DNA from: a virus
Length of the DNA stretch: 64,000 nucleotides
Strand: one strand, 5' to 3'
IMG/VR virus record: IMGVR_UViG_3300050025_000126
Span: 43,277 to 107,276 of that record
Below the pieces are notes generated by a model, which saw only the letters and a list, made by a program, of their open reading frames with translations, did not search any database and had not been told where the DNA came from. The position numbers and the translations under genes are program-made. Below, piece by piece: positions 7,818-17,800 of the stretch (position 1 is the stretch's first letter; every line of letters starts with the position of its first letter).

Positions 7818-8603
7818 TTAATTTGAGGAAAGGTCAAGGTTTAAGTTTTTGTATATCAGTTTTACCAGTTCTAAGAAGTCCTCATAAGACATAGCCAACT
7901 TGGCGCGATTGCATCTTCCACAACAGGAAACACAATTATCGATCTCGTAACCCTTAGAGTTATCTTTTCTGTCTATACCATTGTAGATGTATATTGATTT
8001 TTCTATGCCTCTAGCGGTTACGGTATTTCCGCTTGATTTAATTATTTGTGAGGGCTCTTTCCCGCAATACCAACACGGCTGCTTTGACAGCCATTTGATG
8101 TCGTCAATGCCTAAAGAAAACGTCAGACTACGTCTTATAGCGTTAGCTTTATAGCTTCGACACAGCCTACGGAAGCTGGATTCTCCATCTGGAAGAGTCC
8201 AATTTGCCATTCTATTACAGCCACAAGATATTCTTCGCCCTTTTCTTAAACAAAAACCAGTTACTAAGACTTCTTTGCCGCAAAAACACTGACAAATCCA
8301 TTCGTATGATTTTTGGGAAGATTTTGATTGACCTATTACTTTAAGATATCCAAAAACAGATCCTATCTTTATAGGTATTTTGTTCTGTTTGCCAACCTTT
8401 CTCATTGTTTCAGATTTAATACATCCACAAGAGGTCCTTTTATGATCTCTTAGGCTTTTGCTTGTAGCCTCTAACGTTTTATCACTACCACACTCACACC
8501 TGCAAAGCCACAGTATTTTATTGCGGGCAGACCTCTTACCGGTTTTATTTAAAACCCTAAGACGACCATATAGATGTCCTGTAATATCTATTTCAGGTGG
8601 CAT
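7818..8603 (-). CDS. HNH homing-type endonuclease with two zinc DNA-binding repeats
   Basis: A 261-residue protein. Two N-terminal repeats (about residues 10-62 and 80-132) follow the pattern YGRL/FGYL-x-V ... W-x-C-x-C-x-CG ... SCGC, a zinc-bound DNA-recognition unit common in phage HNH homing endonucleases. The C-terminal nuclease has CWYCG, then NGIDRKDNSKGY and CCGRCNRAK, giving the zinc pairs and the catalytic region (here IDRKDN in place of the usual DH). It sits directly after the DNA ligase gene, where a free-standing mobile nuclease could have inserted. Confidence 0.8.
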   Translation of the reverse strand: MPPEIDITGHLYGRLRVLNKTGKRSARNKILWLCRCECGSDKTLEATSKSLRDHKRTSCGCIKSETMRKVGKQNKIPIKIGSVFGYLKVIGQSKSSQKSYEWICQCFCGKEVLVTGFCLRKGRRISCGCNRMANWTLPDGESSFRRLCRSYKANAIRRSLTFSLGIDDIKWLSKQPCWYCGKEPSQIIKSSGNTVTARGIEKSIYIYNGIDRKDNSKGYEIDNCVSCCGRCNRAKLAMSYEDFLELVKLIYKNLNLDLSSN

Positions 8604-9764
8604 TTAATCATAATCTCGGATGCTTTTTCCAATAGGGAACCGAGGAATTCCATAGGCGGTAAGTTGCTGATACTTTATTGTAAGTAACTTGTTTTTCCAC
8701 TGTTTTGGTTCGTTAAACAACTCCCTGCGCCTCTCATAAGTAGCCCTTAGGCGTGCTTTAAATTCCGATCCATCCTTGGTCTTACATACAAATGCCCCAA
8801 CCGTTCCGGCGTCCTTACCTCGGCCCTCTTCTGCACCAATTATAGGCCACTCGGCTTCCTCAAAATTCTTTAGTTTTTGTAAATAGTAAGAGCGCTTGCC
8901 TCCTTCGTAAGGGCCATCTCCGCGAACCATAGATCCTTCAAAGTTTCCTTCAAGGTTTTTCTCGTGACACGCCATAATTTCATCGTCATTATGACAGATA
9001 GCCGTTTCTACAGGAACAAGTGGGCCACCAAAGCAATTGTAATTATCCTTTAGCCATCTGTCTCTAACAGAAAAAGTACCTTTATTACTTGGTACGTCAT
9101 AGATATGATAATCCACCTTCTCATGACCTGGTCCAGGTTCACTTTGGCGGATAAGACTCATAAGTTCTTCAAATTGATCGTGATACTTGACTGAATAAGC
9201 CTCTCCATCAAGAACCAGATCGGGATACTTTTTGCCAAAACGTTCTTCAACGGCTTTGACAATATGTGGCAAGGAATTCACCTGTTTTCTGGTGCGACTC
9301 CACAGTGTACACTTACCGTTGCTCAAAACGGCCACTAGACGCGAACCATCATATTTGCTCTGTACGTAAACAGGAAACGTAAGCTTGTGCTTAAAGGTAG
9401 GATAGATTTTAGACGGGGCAAGCATAACATCAACCCCACCTAAAATAACAGTAGAATCAATCTCTCCGTTTTCTGCATCCTCAAGGCTTTCGACGTATTT
9501 CTTCTTTTTTTGTTTGGTCCACCTCGCTTCTGCCTCTGCCAGAGCCTGTTGTGCCGCCGTGGTCGCATTGGCCCTGCCCTGGTTCTTGCCCGACTTAATC
9601 GTCTCAGTGGCTACCTGAATAGCCCCACCAAGTTGACCATGGCTTACCGTGATTTGGTCTCCATTAACCTGAATCTGCCAGGTTTGAATAGCTCCCGTAG
9701 ACGACTTTTTATAGAGAATCGGGAGAGTGTTTGTGTTTACGCCGTTTTTTAGTTCTTGAAACAT
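8604..9764 (-). CDS. ATP-dependent DNA ligase with N-terminal WGR domain
   Basis: A 386-residue protein. The C-terminal two thirds is a nucleotidyltransferase ligase: motif I SKYDGSR with the AMP-accepting Lys at about 137, LDGEAY (motif III), EGSMVR (motif IV region) and a terminal OB fold. Residues about 22-90 form a WGR-like domain (W-Q-I-Q-V-N-G ... G-x-L-G-G), a DNA-end/nick-binding module known from PARPs and some bacterial ligases. It seals nicks during replication and repair. The WGR fusion is uncommon for phage ligases. It lies downstream of the DUF3310 gene in the unit started by the promoter at 10261-10288. Confidence 0.85.
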   Translation of the reverse strand: MFQELKNGVNTNTLPILYKKSSTGAIQTWQIQVNGDQITVSHGQLGGAIQVATETIKSGKNQGRANATTAAQQALAEAEARWTKQKKKKYVESLEDAENGEIDSTVILGGVDVMLAPSKIYPTFKHKLTFPVYVQSKYDGSRLVAVLSNGKCTLWSRTRKQVNSLPHIVKAVEERFGKKYPDLVLDGEAYSVKYHDQFEELMSLIRQSEPGPGHEKVDYHIYDVPSNKGTFSVRDRWLKDNYNCFGGPLVPVETAICHNDDEIMACHEKNLEGNFEGSMVRGDGPYEGGKRSYYLQKLKNFEEAEWPIIGAEEGRGKDAGTVGAFVCKTKDGSEFKARLRATYERRRELFNEPKQWKNKLLTIKYQQLTAYGIPRFPIGKSIRDYD

Positions 9765-9776
9765 ATGTCCTTTATA

Positions 9777-10253
9777 CTACTTCTTGTTCTTTTTGGCAAG
9801 CAATTTCTTTGTACGCTTTGTGATTTCTAGGTCTACGAACAACCTGGCCATACGTAGCCGCTTGGGTTCTTCAAATGCGTCAAAAAACCACAAATAAAAC
9901 AAGGCCTTCTCAATGTTCCTAGGTGCCTTCCCTACGATGGCGACAATCTTATTACCGCTCTGGTGGTTAAGGCACGAAGAGTCTTGCTTCCAGCGATTCT
10001 TTTTGTCTCCCTTACGGAACCTAAGGGTCTTTCCTGTCTGTTGAAAGTATTCCCTATTGACATACCAACGGGCCTTCTTCAAATCCTCTAGGGGGCTCCA
10101 TTTGTTTTCAAAACGGAACAGATACTTAAAGGCGTTCCCAGGATTAAATCCCATATATCCACACATTTCAATTGCTTCTATACCAGAAGGGTGCGAGGTA
10201 TAATGCGCTGGGTGGTTTACGGGATTGTTGACGAGCTTAGACTTTTTGGCCAT
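9777..10253 (-). CDS. DUF3310 family protein
   Basis: I choose the ATG at 10253 (158 residues), because the longer frame would start inside the promoter. The N-terminus has the family pattern NHPAHYTSHPSGIEAIE ... GNAFKYLFRFENKW ... DLKKARWYVNRE, widespread in phages and of unproven function (often called nucleotide-kinase related). The C-terminal half is very basic. The -10 box ends 8 bases upstream of the ATG, so the leader is almost absent. It heads the unit containing the DNA ligase. Confidence 0.75.
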   Translation of the reverse strand: MAKKSKLVNNPVNHPAHYTSHPSGIEAIEMCGYMGFNPGNAFKYLFRFENKWSPLEDLKKARWYVNREYFQQTGKTLRFRKGDKKNRWKQDSSCLNHQSGNKIVAIVGKAPRNIEKALFYLWFFDAFEEPKRLRMARLFVDLEITKRTKKLLAKKNKK

Positions 10254-10260
10254 ACTGGTA

Positions 10261-10288
10261 ATTATACTCCGTTTGTTGAAATTGTAAA
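10261..10288 (-). promoter_or_regulatory. Sigma70-like early promoter
   Basis: Read on the minus strand: TTTACA (10283-10288), a 16-base spacer, TATAAT (10261-10266). The spacer end AACGGAG is shared with the promoter at 59042-59069. It drives the DUF3310/ligase unit. Confidence 0.7.
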
Positions 10289-10294
10289 GCAAAA

Positions 10295-10367
10295 GCCTGA
10301 GGTAGGGATTGCACCTACACCGTCGTCGGTTCTGGCCTACGCCTTGATTGGATACTTGGGCCGAGGC
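10295..10367 (-). ncRNA. Degenerate tRNA-like element
   Basis: A 73-base minus-strand element with a 5-bp T-arm-like hairpin (10302-10318; loop TGCAATC, with G where the T-loop normally has its second T) and possible 7-bp ends (10295-10301 with 10361-10367, one mismatch). No convincing D-arm or anticodon arm. The odd T-loop recurs at 39505-39644. Probably a decayed or non-standard tRNA. Confidence 0.35.
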
Positions 10368-10405
10368 CTTGCGCCTGTCAAGGTTGGTAGGATTACTAAG
10401 ACGAA

Positions 10406-10439
10406 AGTTCCCTTAAGCCGCTAGCAGCACTTCGGAACT
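10406..10439 (-). ncRNA. Hairpin in the RNA array
   Basis: A perfect 6-bp stem (10406-10411 with 10434-10439) encloses a loop containing the palindrome GCTAGC. It lies between two tRNA-like elements and may be a processing or spacer hairpin. Confidence 0.3.
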
Positions 10440-10447
10440 CAGTTCGT

Positions 10448-10568
10448 GTACAGGTTTGGAATCGAACCAAAAATTCCACCGGTTCAAGGTGGTGATTTAC
10501 CTCTGCGTATCTGTAGATGTGGGTGACTATAGATTCCACAACCCAGATTATCTTTAATCTACCTGCAC
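10448..10568 (-). tRNA. tRNA-Phe(GAA)-like, with about 50 extra bases on the 5' side
   Basis: The 3' half is standard: anticodon arm 10476-10492 (5-bp stem CCACC/GGTGG, loop TTGAACC, anticodon GAA) and T-arm 10455-10471 (stem TTTGG/CCAAA, loop TTCGATT). The acceptor 3' strand (10448-10454) pairs fully, with one G-U, only with 10562-10568, about 76 bases upstream of the anticodon arm instead of 26. A nearer 5' partner (around 10511-10517) pairs only 5 of 7. So this is either a tRNA with an insertion in its D side, or a remodelled tRNA-like RNA. Confidence 0.5.
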
Positions 10569-10578
10569 GTATTAAATT

Positions 10579-10639
10579 GGTGCGGAACAGCGTCTTATAC
10601 GGGGCGATAGCGCCTATCTCATATAGGTCCGATGTTCCG
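10579..10639 (-). ncRNA. Short cloverleaf-like RNA ending in encoded CCA
   Basis: A perfect 7-bp closing stem (10583-10589 with 10633-10639) encloses small hairpins (CCTAT/ATAGG; GGCG/CGCC). After the stem the sequence reads CACCA, like a tRNA 3' end, but the element is about 15 bases shorter than a tRNA and shows no standard T- or D-arm. Confidence 0.35.
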
Positions 10640-10643
10640 TTTG

Positions 10644-10742
10644 GGCAGGAGGAAGGAATCGAACCTTCGGTAGAGCGTATTCGTTAGAATCTTGCTCTGG
10701 CGGTCGTAATGCTGCTGTGTCTACCACTTCACCACTCCTGCC
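10644..10742 (-). tRNA. tRNA-Leu-like gene with a broken anticodon stem
   Basis: 99 bases. Acceptor GGCAGGA/TCCTGCC pairs perfectly (extendable to 8 bp), the T-arm is standard (GAAGG-TTCGATT-CCTTC), the D-arm GTG..AGTGGTAGA..CAC matches Leu-type tRNAs, and a long variable arm (AGAGC/GCTCT) is present. In the place of the anticodon arm, GCAGC-ATTACGA-CCGCC pairs at only two of five positions. It is either a pseudo-tRNA or a tRNA-like RNA with another role. I cannot assign an amino acid. Confidence 0.45.
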
Positions 10743-10746
10743 ATAT

Positions 10747-10879
10747 TTGCCCTCTTGTAGCTTTTTATCCGGATTAGTTATGCTACGACTGTAAGGTCGG
10801 TAAACGTCATTCCTTACTGTTCTGCGGATGCTCTCCAGCTGTCAATGACCGACTGGCATATCTACCACCGCAGGGGCAA
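10747..10879 (-). ncRNA. Multi-helix structured RNA candidate
   Basis: A 133-base gene-free stretch with nested complementarity: closing stem 10747-10752 with 10874-10879 (6 bp), stem 10822-10827 with 10868-10873 (6 bp) with an inner CCAG/CTGG stem (10835-10838 with 10853-10856), and stem 10791-10796 with 10812-10817 (6 bp). No tRNA arms are seen. It precedes the tRNA-like elements on the same strand. Confidence 0.4.
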
Positions 10880-10885
10880 TGTTAA

Positions 10886-11134
10886 TTACTTCTTTGCAAT
10901 CGGATTAAACAGACTGAACCCAATAAAGTAAATAGGTACAACTACCGTCTCTACCAAAAGAGCTGTCCAAATAATATTTCCTACGCTTACCTCATAGCGG
11001 ATTGTGGGGTCTTTGTTTTCGTCCTTGTTCAGTAGGCCATATGTAGGCTGACACTTACCTTCGATTACCTTTGGTTCTCCACACCCAACCATTAGACAGG
11101 CGCTTAGAACCACGGCAGCAATCAACTTCTTCAT
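10886..11134 (-). CDS. Small lipoprotein with membrane segment
   Basis: An 82-residue protein. MKKLIAAVVLSACLMVGCG is a lipoprotein signal with lipobox LMVG-C, so Cys18 would be lipidated after export. A second hydrophobic segment (about residues 53-77, IIWTALLVETVVVPIYFIGF) suggests an additional membrane contact. Phage lipoproteins of this size often act in superinfection exclusion, or in lysis as outer spanins; nothing here decides. It overlaps the next gene by one base (TAATG). Confidence 0.65.
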   Translation of the reverse strand: MKKLIAAVVLSACLMVGCGEPKVIEGKCQPTYGLLNKDENKDPTIRYEVSVGNIIWTALLVETVVVPIYFIGFSLFNPIAKK

Positions 11135-11352
11135 TACTCTACCACCGGCTCTTCCACAACCTTCTTGGCCCGTGTCTTGACAGGCACTCCAGTTGCTGCA
11201 CTGCGAAGCTCATACATCCTCTTGAGGCCCATACGGCTACCATGCTTGAGAGCCAGGGCTTCGTTGACGTCCTTTACAGAGCCGCCAGCCTTAAACGCCG
11301 CTAGGGCTTCTGCTTCTCGTTCTTCTACTACATTCTTTGCTAATCGTCCCAT
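11134..11352 (-). CDS. Hypothetical protein
   Basis: A 72-residue helical, charged protein with no recognised motif. It is transcribed from its own near-consensus sigma70 promoter (11375-11402), and is coupled to the lipoprotein gene by a TAATG overlap. The leader ACAAAATCGAAAGG is shared with the gene at 11564, suggesting duplicated promoter-leader cassettes. Confidence 0.55.
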   Translation of the reverse strand: MGRLAKNVVEEREAEALAAFKAGGSVKDVNEALALKHGSRMGLKRMYELRSAATGVPVKTRAKKVVEEPVVE

Positions 11353-11374
11353 TTTACTTCCTTTCGATTTTGTA

Positions 11375-11402
11375 ATTATATCAGGTTTCTTTTTGTTGTC
11401 AA
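11375..11402 (-). promoter_or_regulatory. Sigma70-like early promoter
   Basis: TTGACA (11397-11402), 16-base spacer, TATAAT (11375-11380), read on the minus strand. The stop codon of the upstream small gene lies inside the -35 box. Confidence 0.75.
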
Positions 11403-11554
11403 CCTACGTTTTCGGATTCAGCCGCCAGCACCTTAGTACCGAGCATTGCGTCAAGCTGGGCCTGTTGCTCCTTGGTTAAGGGTTCTCCTAGCTTTGGAAA
11501 ACATCGCAAAACATCGTTCTTCTTTAGGTTCTTTGGTACACTTGTTTTTCCCAT
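11399..11554 (-). CDS. Small protein, 51 residues
   Basis: An ORF from ATG 11554 to TGA 11399 preceded by GGAGCGAA (good ribosome site). The protein begins MGKTSVPKNLKKND and is basic at the N-terminus and acidic at the C-terminus. It fills the space between the genes at 11134 and 11564, and its stop overlaps the next promoter's -35 box. No family recognised. Confidence 0.6.
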   Translation of the reverse strand: MGKTSVPKNLKKNDVLRCFPKLGEPLTKEQQAQLDAMLGTKVLAAESENVG

Positions 11555-11563
11555 TTCGCTCCT

Positions 11564-11764
11564 TCAATTAAGCCACGGATAATAAGTAATGGCCGTTCCA
11601 TCTTCTAGAACGTCCACAAACCATGATTCTTCCCCTGGGTTTACGTCACGTAATACGCCAGCGGTCTTGTCAGATACAATCGCATCCAACATTTTGGCCC
11701 CAGGAAGACATCCTCCGTTGAAGCCAAGCTCTCCGTTCAAAAAGTTCTTTAGATTTGCTTTCAT
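11564..11764 (-). CDS. Hypothetical protein
   Basis: A 66-residue protein beginning MKANLKNFLNGE, mixed alpha/beta, no known motif. The start is supported by AAAGGGAAA upstream and by the promoter at 11787-11814. It is the first gene of the minus-strand unit that diverges from the baseplate operon. Confidence 0.55.
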   Translation of the reverse strand: MKANLKNFLNGELGFNGGCLPGAKMLDAIVSDKTAGVLRDVNPGEESWFVDVLEDGTAITYYPWLN

Positions 11765-11786
11765 ATGTTTCCCTTTCGATTTTGTA

Positions 11787-11825
11787 ATTGTATCATATTT
11801 TTAAACCACGTCAACAACAATCTTT
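11787..11825. promoter_or_regulatory. Divergent early/late promoter with GTCAACAACAATCTT
   Basis: Minus strand: TTGACG (11809-11814), 16-base spacer, TACAAT (11787-11792), for the gene at 11564. Plus strand: GTCAACAACAATCTTT (11810-11825), 6 bases before the ATG of the baseplate gene at 11832. The two elements share bases. Confidence 0.65.
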
Positions 11826-11831
11826 AAAACG

Positions 11832-14800
11832 ATGAGTATTTCGTCGACACCAACGCCCCAGTCGTATCAGCAAATTTTAGGTGCTCAGCTTAACACTGTG
11901 CGTAGTAGACTTGGGTTAAGGAAATTCAAACCAGGTGGCCAATTCCTCACGATTTTCGAGGCTTCTGCCCAAAGTGACGCCCGTATTTCCGCCGACGTTT
12001 TCAAAGGTTTACTATCACAGGACCTGGATGCGTCAGAAGGCATTGTTCTAGACCGTATTGGTAATAGCGAAGGTGTGCCACGACGCAGCAAGAAAGCTTC
12101 TCAGGGTCAGATTACAGTTACCGACCCATCGTTTCAAAAAGTTTCGTCTACTGTATATCATGGTAAGCCAGCTCCTATCGTTGGCTCAGTGTCGGTATAT
12201 GTAAGCAAAGGTAGTACGTTTGATTTAGCCCCTCCCACAGGTCAAGTTTACCTAGGCCGAGGAACAGTTAATTACGAAGGGCCTCTAAGCTATTCAGCTA
12301 AAACAGATTCTGGATCTTGCTGGACTCTGACCCTTTCGTCAACTACTAAATTCCACAACCAAGGCGAATCTGTAATCTTAGCTCAGGGCGGCAATAGGCC
12401 TATCCAAATTGGTCAAATCGTTTCAACTACCCAAGGCGCCTCGACTGCCCCCGTCACCTTTACAACTGCCCAAGCCGCCGCTGTAGCCGATGGTGAAGTA
12501 CAAATAGACCTAGTCCCTATTACTTGTACGGTCGATGGCATTGCCGGTAACCTAGCTCCTAATAGCATCGTCTCGTTTGGCGACTCTCCTCCATTTACAA
12601 ACGCAACAGTTACCAACCCCAAGGCTATTAGCTTCGGTAGAGATGTAGAACAAGACAACGATTACAGAGATAGAATTAGGCAGGCAAGAGCTGACAAGCA
12701 AAGAGGGACAGCTACCGCCATTAAAGGCGCCGTTATTGATATAACTACCTCCGATGAAACCTCTTCTGTTCTTTCAGCTAATGTAGTCAAACGCAAAGAC
12801 AAGCCTACCGTTCTATATATTGATGATGGTAATGGATATGAAGAAAAGTCTGATGGTGTAGGTTATGAAACCGTTGTAGACCAAGCTGCTGGTGGAGAGA
12901 CAGATTTTCTATCTATTATGTCTCCTATTGCTCAGGCCTATGTAGAAGCAACTAACCAAGCTCCTTATACAATTCTAGACGGAACAACTCTTACAATTAG
13001 AGTTGGTGGAGTAAGTTCTACCCACTACTTTGATTCAGCTACTTTTACTTCACCTCTATCTGCGTCATCTTTTGATGTGGTGTCGTCTGTAAATGCTAAT
13101 TCAAGCCTTCTATTCCAGGCTAGACTTGCTCAAAACACAGCTTCAGTTGCTTTCTACGCAAAGTCAGAAACCAATGATGACCTACAGGTTATTCTGGCTC
13201 CAGACCCTACTATGGATGCGGCAGTTGTATTGGGATTAAGTACCGCTCCAGTCTACACTACTTCTCTGTATAGAAACGACGTTCTTCTTTCTAAGGATGG
13301 TCTTTTAGCTCAAGTCGTATCGAATCCTTTCTCTACTTGGTCGCCTTTGTTTACTTCTGAAACCCTTATCGTAAACACTGACGCAACAGGTAATATCACC
13401 GTTACAATTAATGACACGGATTTTCAAAACCTTGGATACCCAGCCCTAAGCAACGCCGACCCTAAGACTTGGGCTGACGTATTGTCCCATAAAATCCCAG
13501 GCGTAACCGCTACAGACGAAATCGACAAAGTAATCCTTACCTCTAACAAAGGCCGCTCTTCGTTAGCGTCTGTTTCTATTATAGGAGGTACTCTTGTAAC
13601 CAAGGGCGTATTTGCTCCTTCTTCTAGTTTTGGTGTTTCTAACGACTATAGCGTAGACCGTTCAGTCGGAGCGATTGCTATAAACACATCTTTGATTCAG
13701 GACGACCTTTTAAGCCTTGGTACTCAATGGTCAGAAGCCTTTATTGAAACCGACTTCGGCTATAACTTTATCGACCTTACCTCTGACGCTTCTTATTATC
13801 TAATTGTTGACGATAATACCTCCGAGATAATCCCAACCAGTATGTTTAGAGCCGGTCTCTTTACGGCACAGCGTTTTGAAAGTTCTCCCCTCTTTACCTC
13901 TTTTGATATTTGTGATGGAACTGCTCCTGGCCCTATTCTTCCAGATATTACAGTTCCTGGCGCAGCTGATGGTGATTGGGTTTTGTTGACTGACCCTGCT
14001 TTTGATCCTACTTGGAAAGGTGTTTACAGGAACAGCGCAGACAACCTAATTAGAATTATCAAAGACGCAGATACAGCTACTAGAATTGGTCATACTTCTA
14101 CAGCTCTGGATGGCACTGCTTCTCTGTTTGTGTTAATTTGCGGCGGGTTAACTACTATTCAAAGCGGCGTTGGTTTGCCTGGGGCCATTAAGGGACGTGG
14201 CGTCACGGGGAATTGTCGTCTATATGATGCTAATTTAGGTGCGTGGATTCAACTACCCGATTTGATTACTCCTAGAGCTTACCACACCGCAACTCTTTTG
14301 CCAAGTGGTAAGGTGTGGATTACTGGCGGATTTGACGCATCTGGCAATCCGTTGGCGTCAACCGAAACTTTCGACCCAACCACAAGAACCTTTACTGCTG
14401 GGCCTCCTCTTCCTATTAGCTCTGTAGACCTTACTCCTCAACCCAGAGTCCACCATACGGCGACCTTGTTGACAAATGGTCAGGTGGTTGTTGTAGGTGG
14501 ATGTAAGACAACCGCTTTGGGTGACTCAGCCCTAAACACAAGCGTTCAATACGAACCAATCACAGGAACCTATCTCCACGACGGCACCCTCCATGTCGCT
14601 AGATATGGGCACCAGGCTCTATTAGACGTCACCCAAGACCTTGTTATTGTTTTTGGGGGTGTCTCTACCATTGCAGCCCCTGCCACGCCTATAACGAGCG
14701 TAGAGAGCTATACAGACACTGTCTCCACTTGGTTTAATAGAGTCCCCATGACCAGTGGCAGGGCGTTCTTTGGTGCTGAAAAGATTCTTGGGGGAGCTAA

Positions 14801-17800
14801 TAGTAAAATCGTTGTAGCCGGTGGCTCGCTGCATCTATTTTCAGACAACTCTGTAACCACTACGGCAGCTACAGGTACGTATCAAACCTATACTCCTGCT
14901 ACCGACAGCTGGACTACAGAAAGCAATATCAACACAAACGTTCCTACTATAACTATAAATTTTGCTCAAAGCGACCTGGTAAGAACTTATACAACAAATA
15001 CCGTTATCTTAGGCGGACTTGCTAGCCAGCTTCTAAAATACAACAATTCAACGGACGCTTGGGACGCTTTAAGTGCCGACCCAGGTATCAGCCTTTATAT
15101 TGTCAGTAGGGAAGGGTTTACAGCATCAGCCCCTATAAGTGGTGGTCCTAAGGGCGATAACTGTGCCTGGTTTGGTGGAGCTATTCCAAACTCGACTTCA
15201 GAACAGAGCTTCCAAGGCATCGCTAACGTAGACTTTTTGGATACGGTGGTAAACCTAAGAAACCATCCATATCCTGTGTTTGCTTCTCTAGCTCTAACAA
15301 ATGGTCGAGTTACCGTTGTAAGAAGCGAAACTCCTCCAGATGTAATTACTGTGCCTGCTAATGGTGGAACTTTCTATACAGCAGATTCCTTTGCTCCAGC
15401 CATTAACTTAATCGCTCAAAACGAAGTAGCAAAAGTAAAAGACACTACCAAGGTAAGGCTGTCAACTCTATCTACCGACGGGTCTATTTCTATTGTTGAC
15501 CAAGACACGACCCTACCTGTATTCGCACCTAAGAAGACAGTTGTAAGTCAAAGGTCCCAGCACGCTATCGTTGTTTCTGGTAGCGATATCTCTGTTCCTT
15601 CTGGATTCCAACTACGCACTGTTTCATCTAAGACGGCCAACTCAACCGGGTTACCTCAATCCGTCATTCTTCCAGACTATGGCCCTGAATTAGACTTAGG
15701 ACACATCCCAGAACCGCTAAATATTAACGGTAAGGTTGTAGGACTAAAAAATATTCCGTTTGGTGGTCCGCCAGTAATTTCCAGATCAACCGATTTTGGC
15801 TTTGGCGACGCTAAAGGTGTTACTTCGCTTATTGGTAGTTTTAGCAGCCCAGGAGTTTTTGAAGAGACCTCAACCTCTACAGTTTCTTCTTTGGGTTCTT
15901 ACCTTGGTCTTCGGTCTGCTTTGCCTGTGACCGTTGGTAACCCCGTTTATGTAGCAGAGCCTTTCAAGTTCTCAGTGTCTGACTTTCTGGACATAACCGT
16001 TGATGGAGACAGCTCTACAAAGCGATTCTCTGTTCCTATGGCTAGAAAGATGACTACTGTTGGTAGCTATCAATCTCCCCTAACGCTTAAAGACGCCGAC
16101 AATTCTAATTCTACGATTGCCACTGCCTTTGGGACTGACTATAGCTTTGACGACTTTGCTATTCTTTCAAGGGCTAGGGTAATTTCAGACCCAGCTGATG
16201 TTAGCAAGCGGGCCTTGTGGCGATATTACCGATACGGTGAAGAGGGCAACTATGCCTCTGTAAGGTACGTTTGGCCAACAGGACCCAACCAACCTATATC
16301 CGTGTCTGCTAGTTCTGTTCAAAAGCCCTCGGACTTTTCTTATTATAAAGGCCTCCCCAAGGCAACTACCGATATCAATATTGGAAGCGGAGCATTGCGC
16401 AAAAACCGTAATATTTCTCTTAATACCAGAATTGGTGTAGGTAAAGGTAGCGTAATCCTTACAAGCAACAACATTTGGACAGTTACATTACAAGTAGGCT
16501 TCACAGTTGTTAATGCTAGTCGACTTGTTCTCAATGGAGACACAACCCTTAATATTACCACTCTGTTTGGTCCAGGTCTACCCGGCCCAGGTCTAAATCC
16601 TGGCGATGTTTTATGGTTTGAGGGAAGTTCTCCGGCTTCTTCTACTTTGCAAACCGGGCAGTTTGTAATTAAAACCATCGCTCCAGCAGGGCCTCCGGGG
16701 GCATGGACAATCACTATCAACTCCATGATGTTGAATGATGGTACGATTTGGCCTCTTACAGCCAATCCCGGTACGATTAGCACAGACCCAAATCAAAAAG
16801 CTAAGTTTGACGATGAAGTTCTTGTAGGAGATTTGATCTCCTTTAATGATCCTACTGGCAATCTGACAAGTGAAGTTATGGCTATTTCGGTTATTGACCC
16901 AAATCGTCAATACATTGAATGTAACGCCGTAAACTTCAACCCAACTCCTGTAAGCACATTAGCTTACGGAACGATGCCCAAGCTAACCGACCTACAAATC
17001 TTTGCTCCAGCTTCAAATACAATTACTTCTGTCGTAGCTGCCGTTAACGCCAATCCTAATAGCCCCATCCAAGGAACTGTGACGGGTACGGGCGCAGGCA
17101 TTATCAATACCGCTAGTTGGGTTTCTGGTTCCAACGCAGATTTTAGGTACAATCTAAGCGACGGTATCAATTACGTAGCAAACACCAACAAGCCCGCTAA
17201 CCCAACCATCCAAACCACGTTCTACCTTAAGTTGCCGGTAACAGGTTCCTTAACAACAAACAACGATTTCGCAAATGAAACGTTTTACGTCATTCCTCAA
17301 TTAGCTTCATCGGTTGTTAAGTGGCTAAACACTCCACCCGTAACGGGTTTGTGGTCAGTTGCGTCAATAACTACTTGCGCGGATGGTAGCAAGGTCCAAA
17401 TTAAATCCAACACTGCCGGAAGCGCCGGGTCAATTCTTGTTGAAGGCGGCACTGCAAATCTAAAAACTGCCGCAGTAATCGGTCAGGCCACAGAAAGTCA
17501 ATTTAACAGCAACCTAACCAGCGGCTTAGTCATTACCACCACAGCCGCTGAAGCTGAAGGGTTTTGCGGCAACTCTTGGGTAGAGCTTAATAATACCGAA
17601 AGACTTCCCAAGCTAGTCGATACTTCTCCTAATTGGTCTGGAAATACAATTACGTCGATTTCTCCTGGTGGTCTAATCACATTTTCAGCTCCTCCCTATT
17701 ACCTTTCTGATCTTGGAAGTGGCTCGCCGGTATTCTTCACTGTAGAAAAAGTAGGCAAATACGTAACTATAAACCTCCTTAAGTCATTCTGCGATATTTC

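Noticed and set aside
10644-10742. Selenocysteine tRNA
   Set aside because: The 8-bp acceptor, long variable arm and 99-base length invite it, but there is no UCA anticodon, the D-arm is Leu-like and the anticodon stem does not pair.
16343-16783. 146-residue minus-strand frame inside the baseplate J gene
   Set aside because: Shadow of the large plus-strand gene; Pro/Val/Leu-rich antisense composition, no ribosome site.
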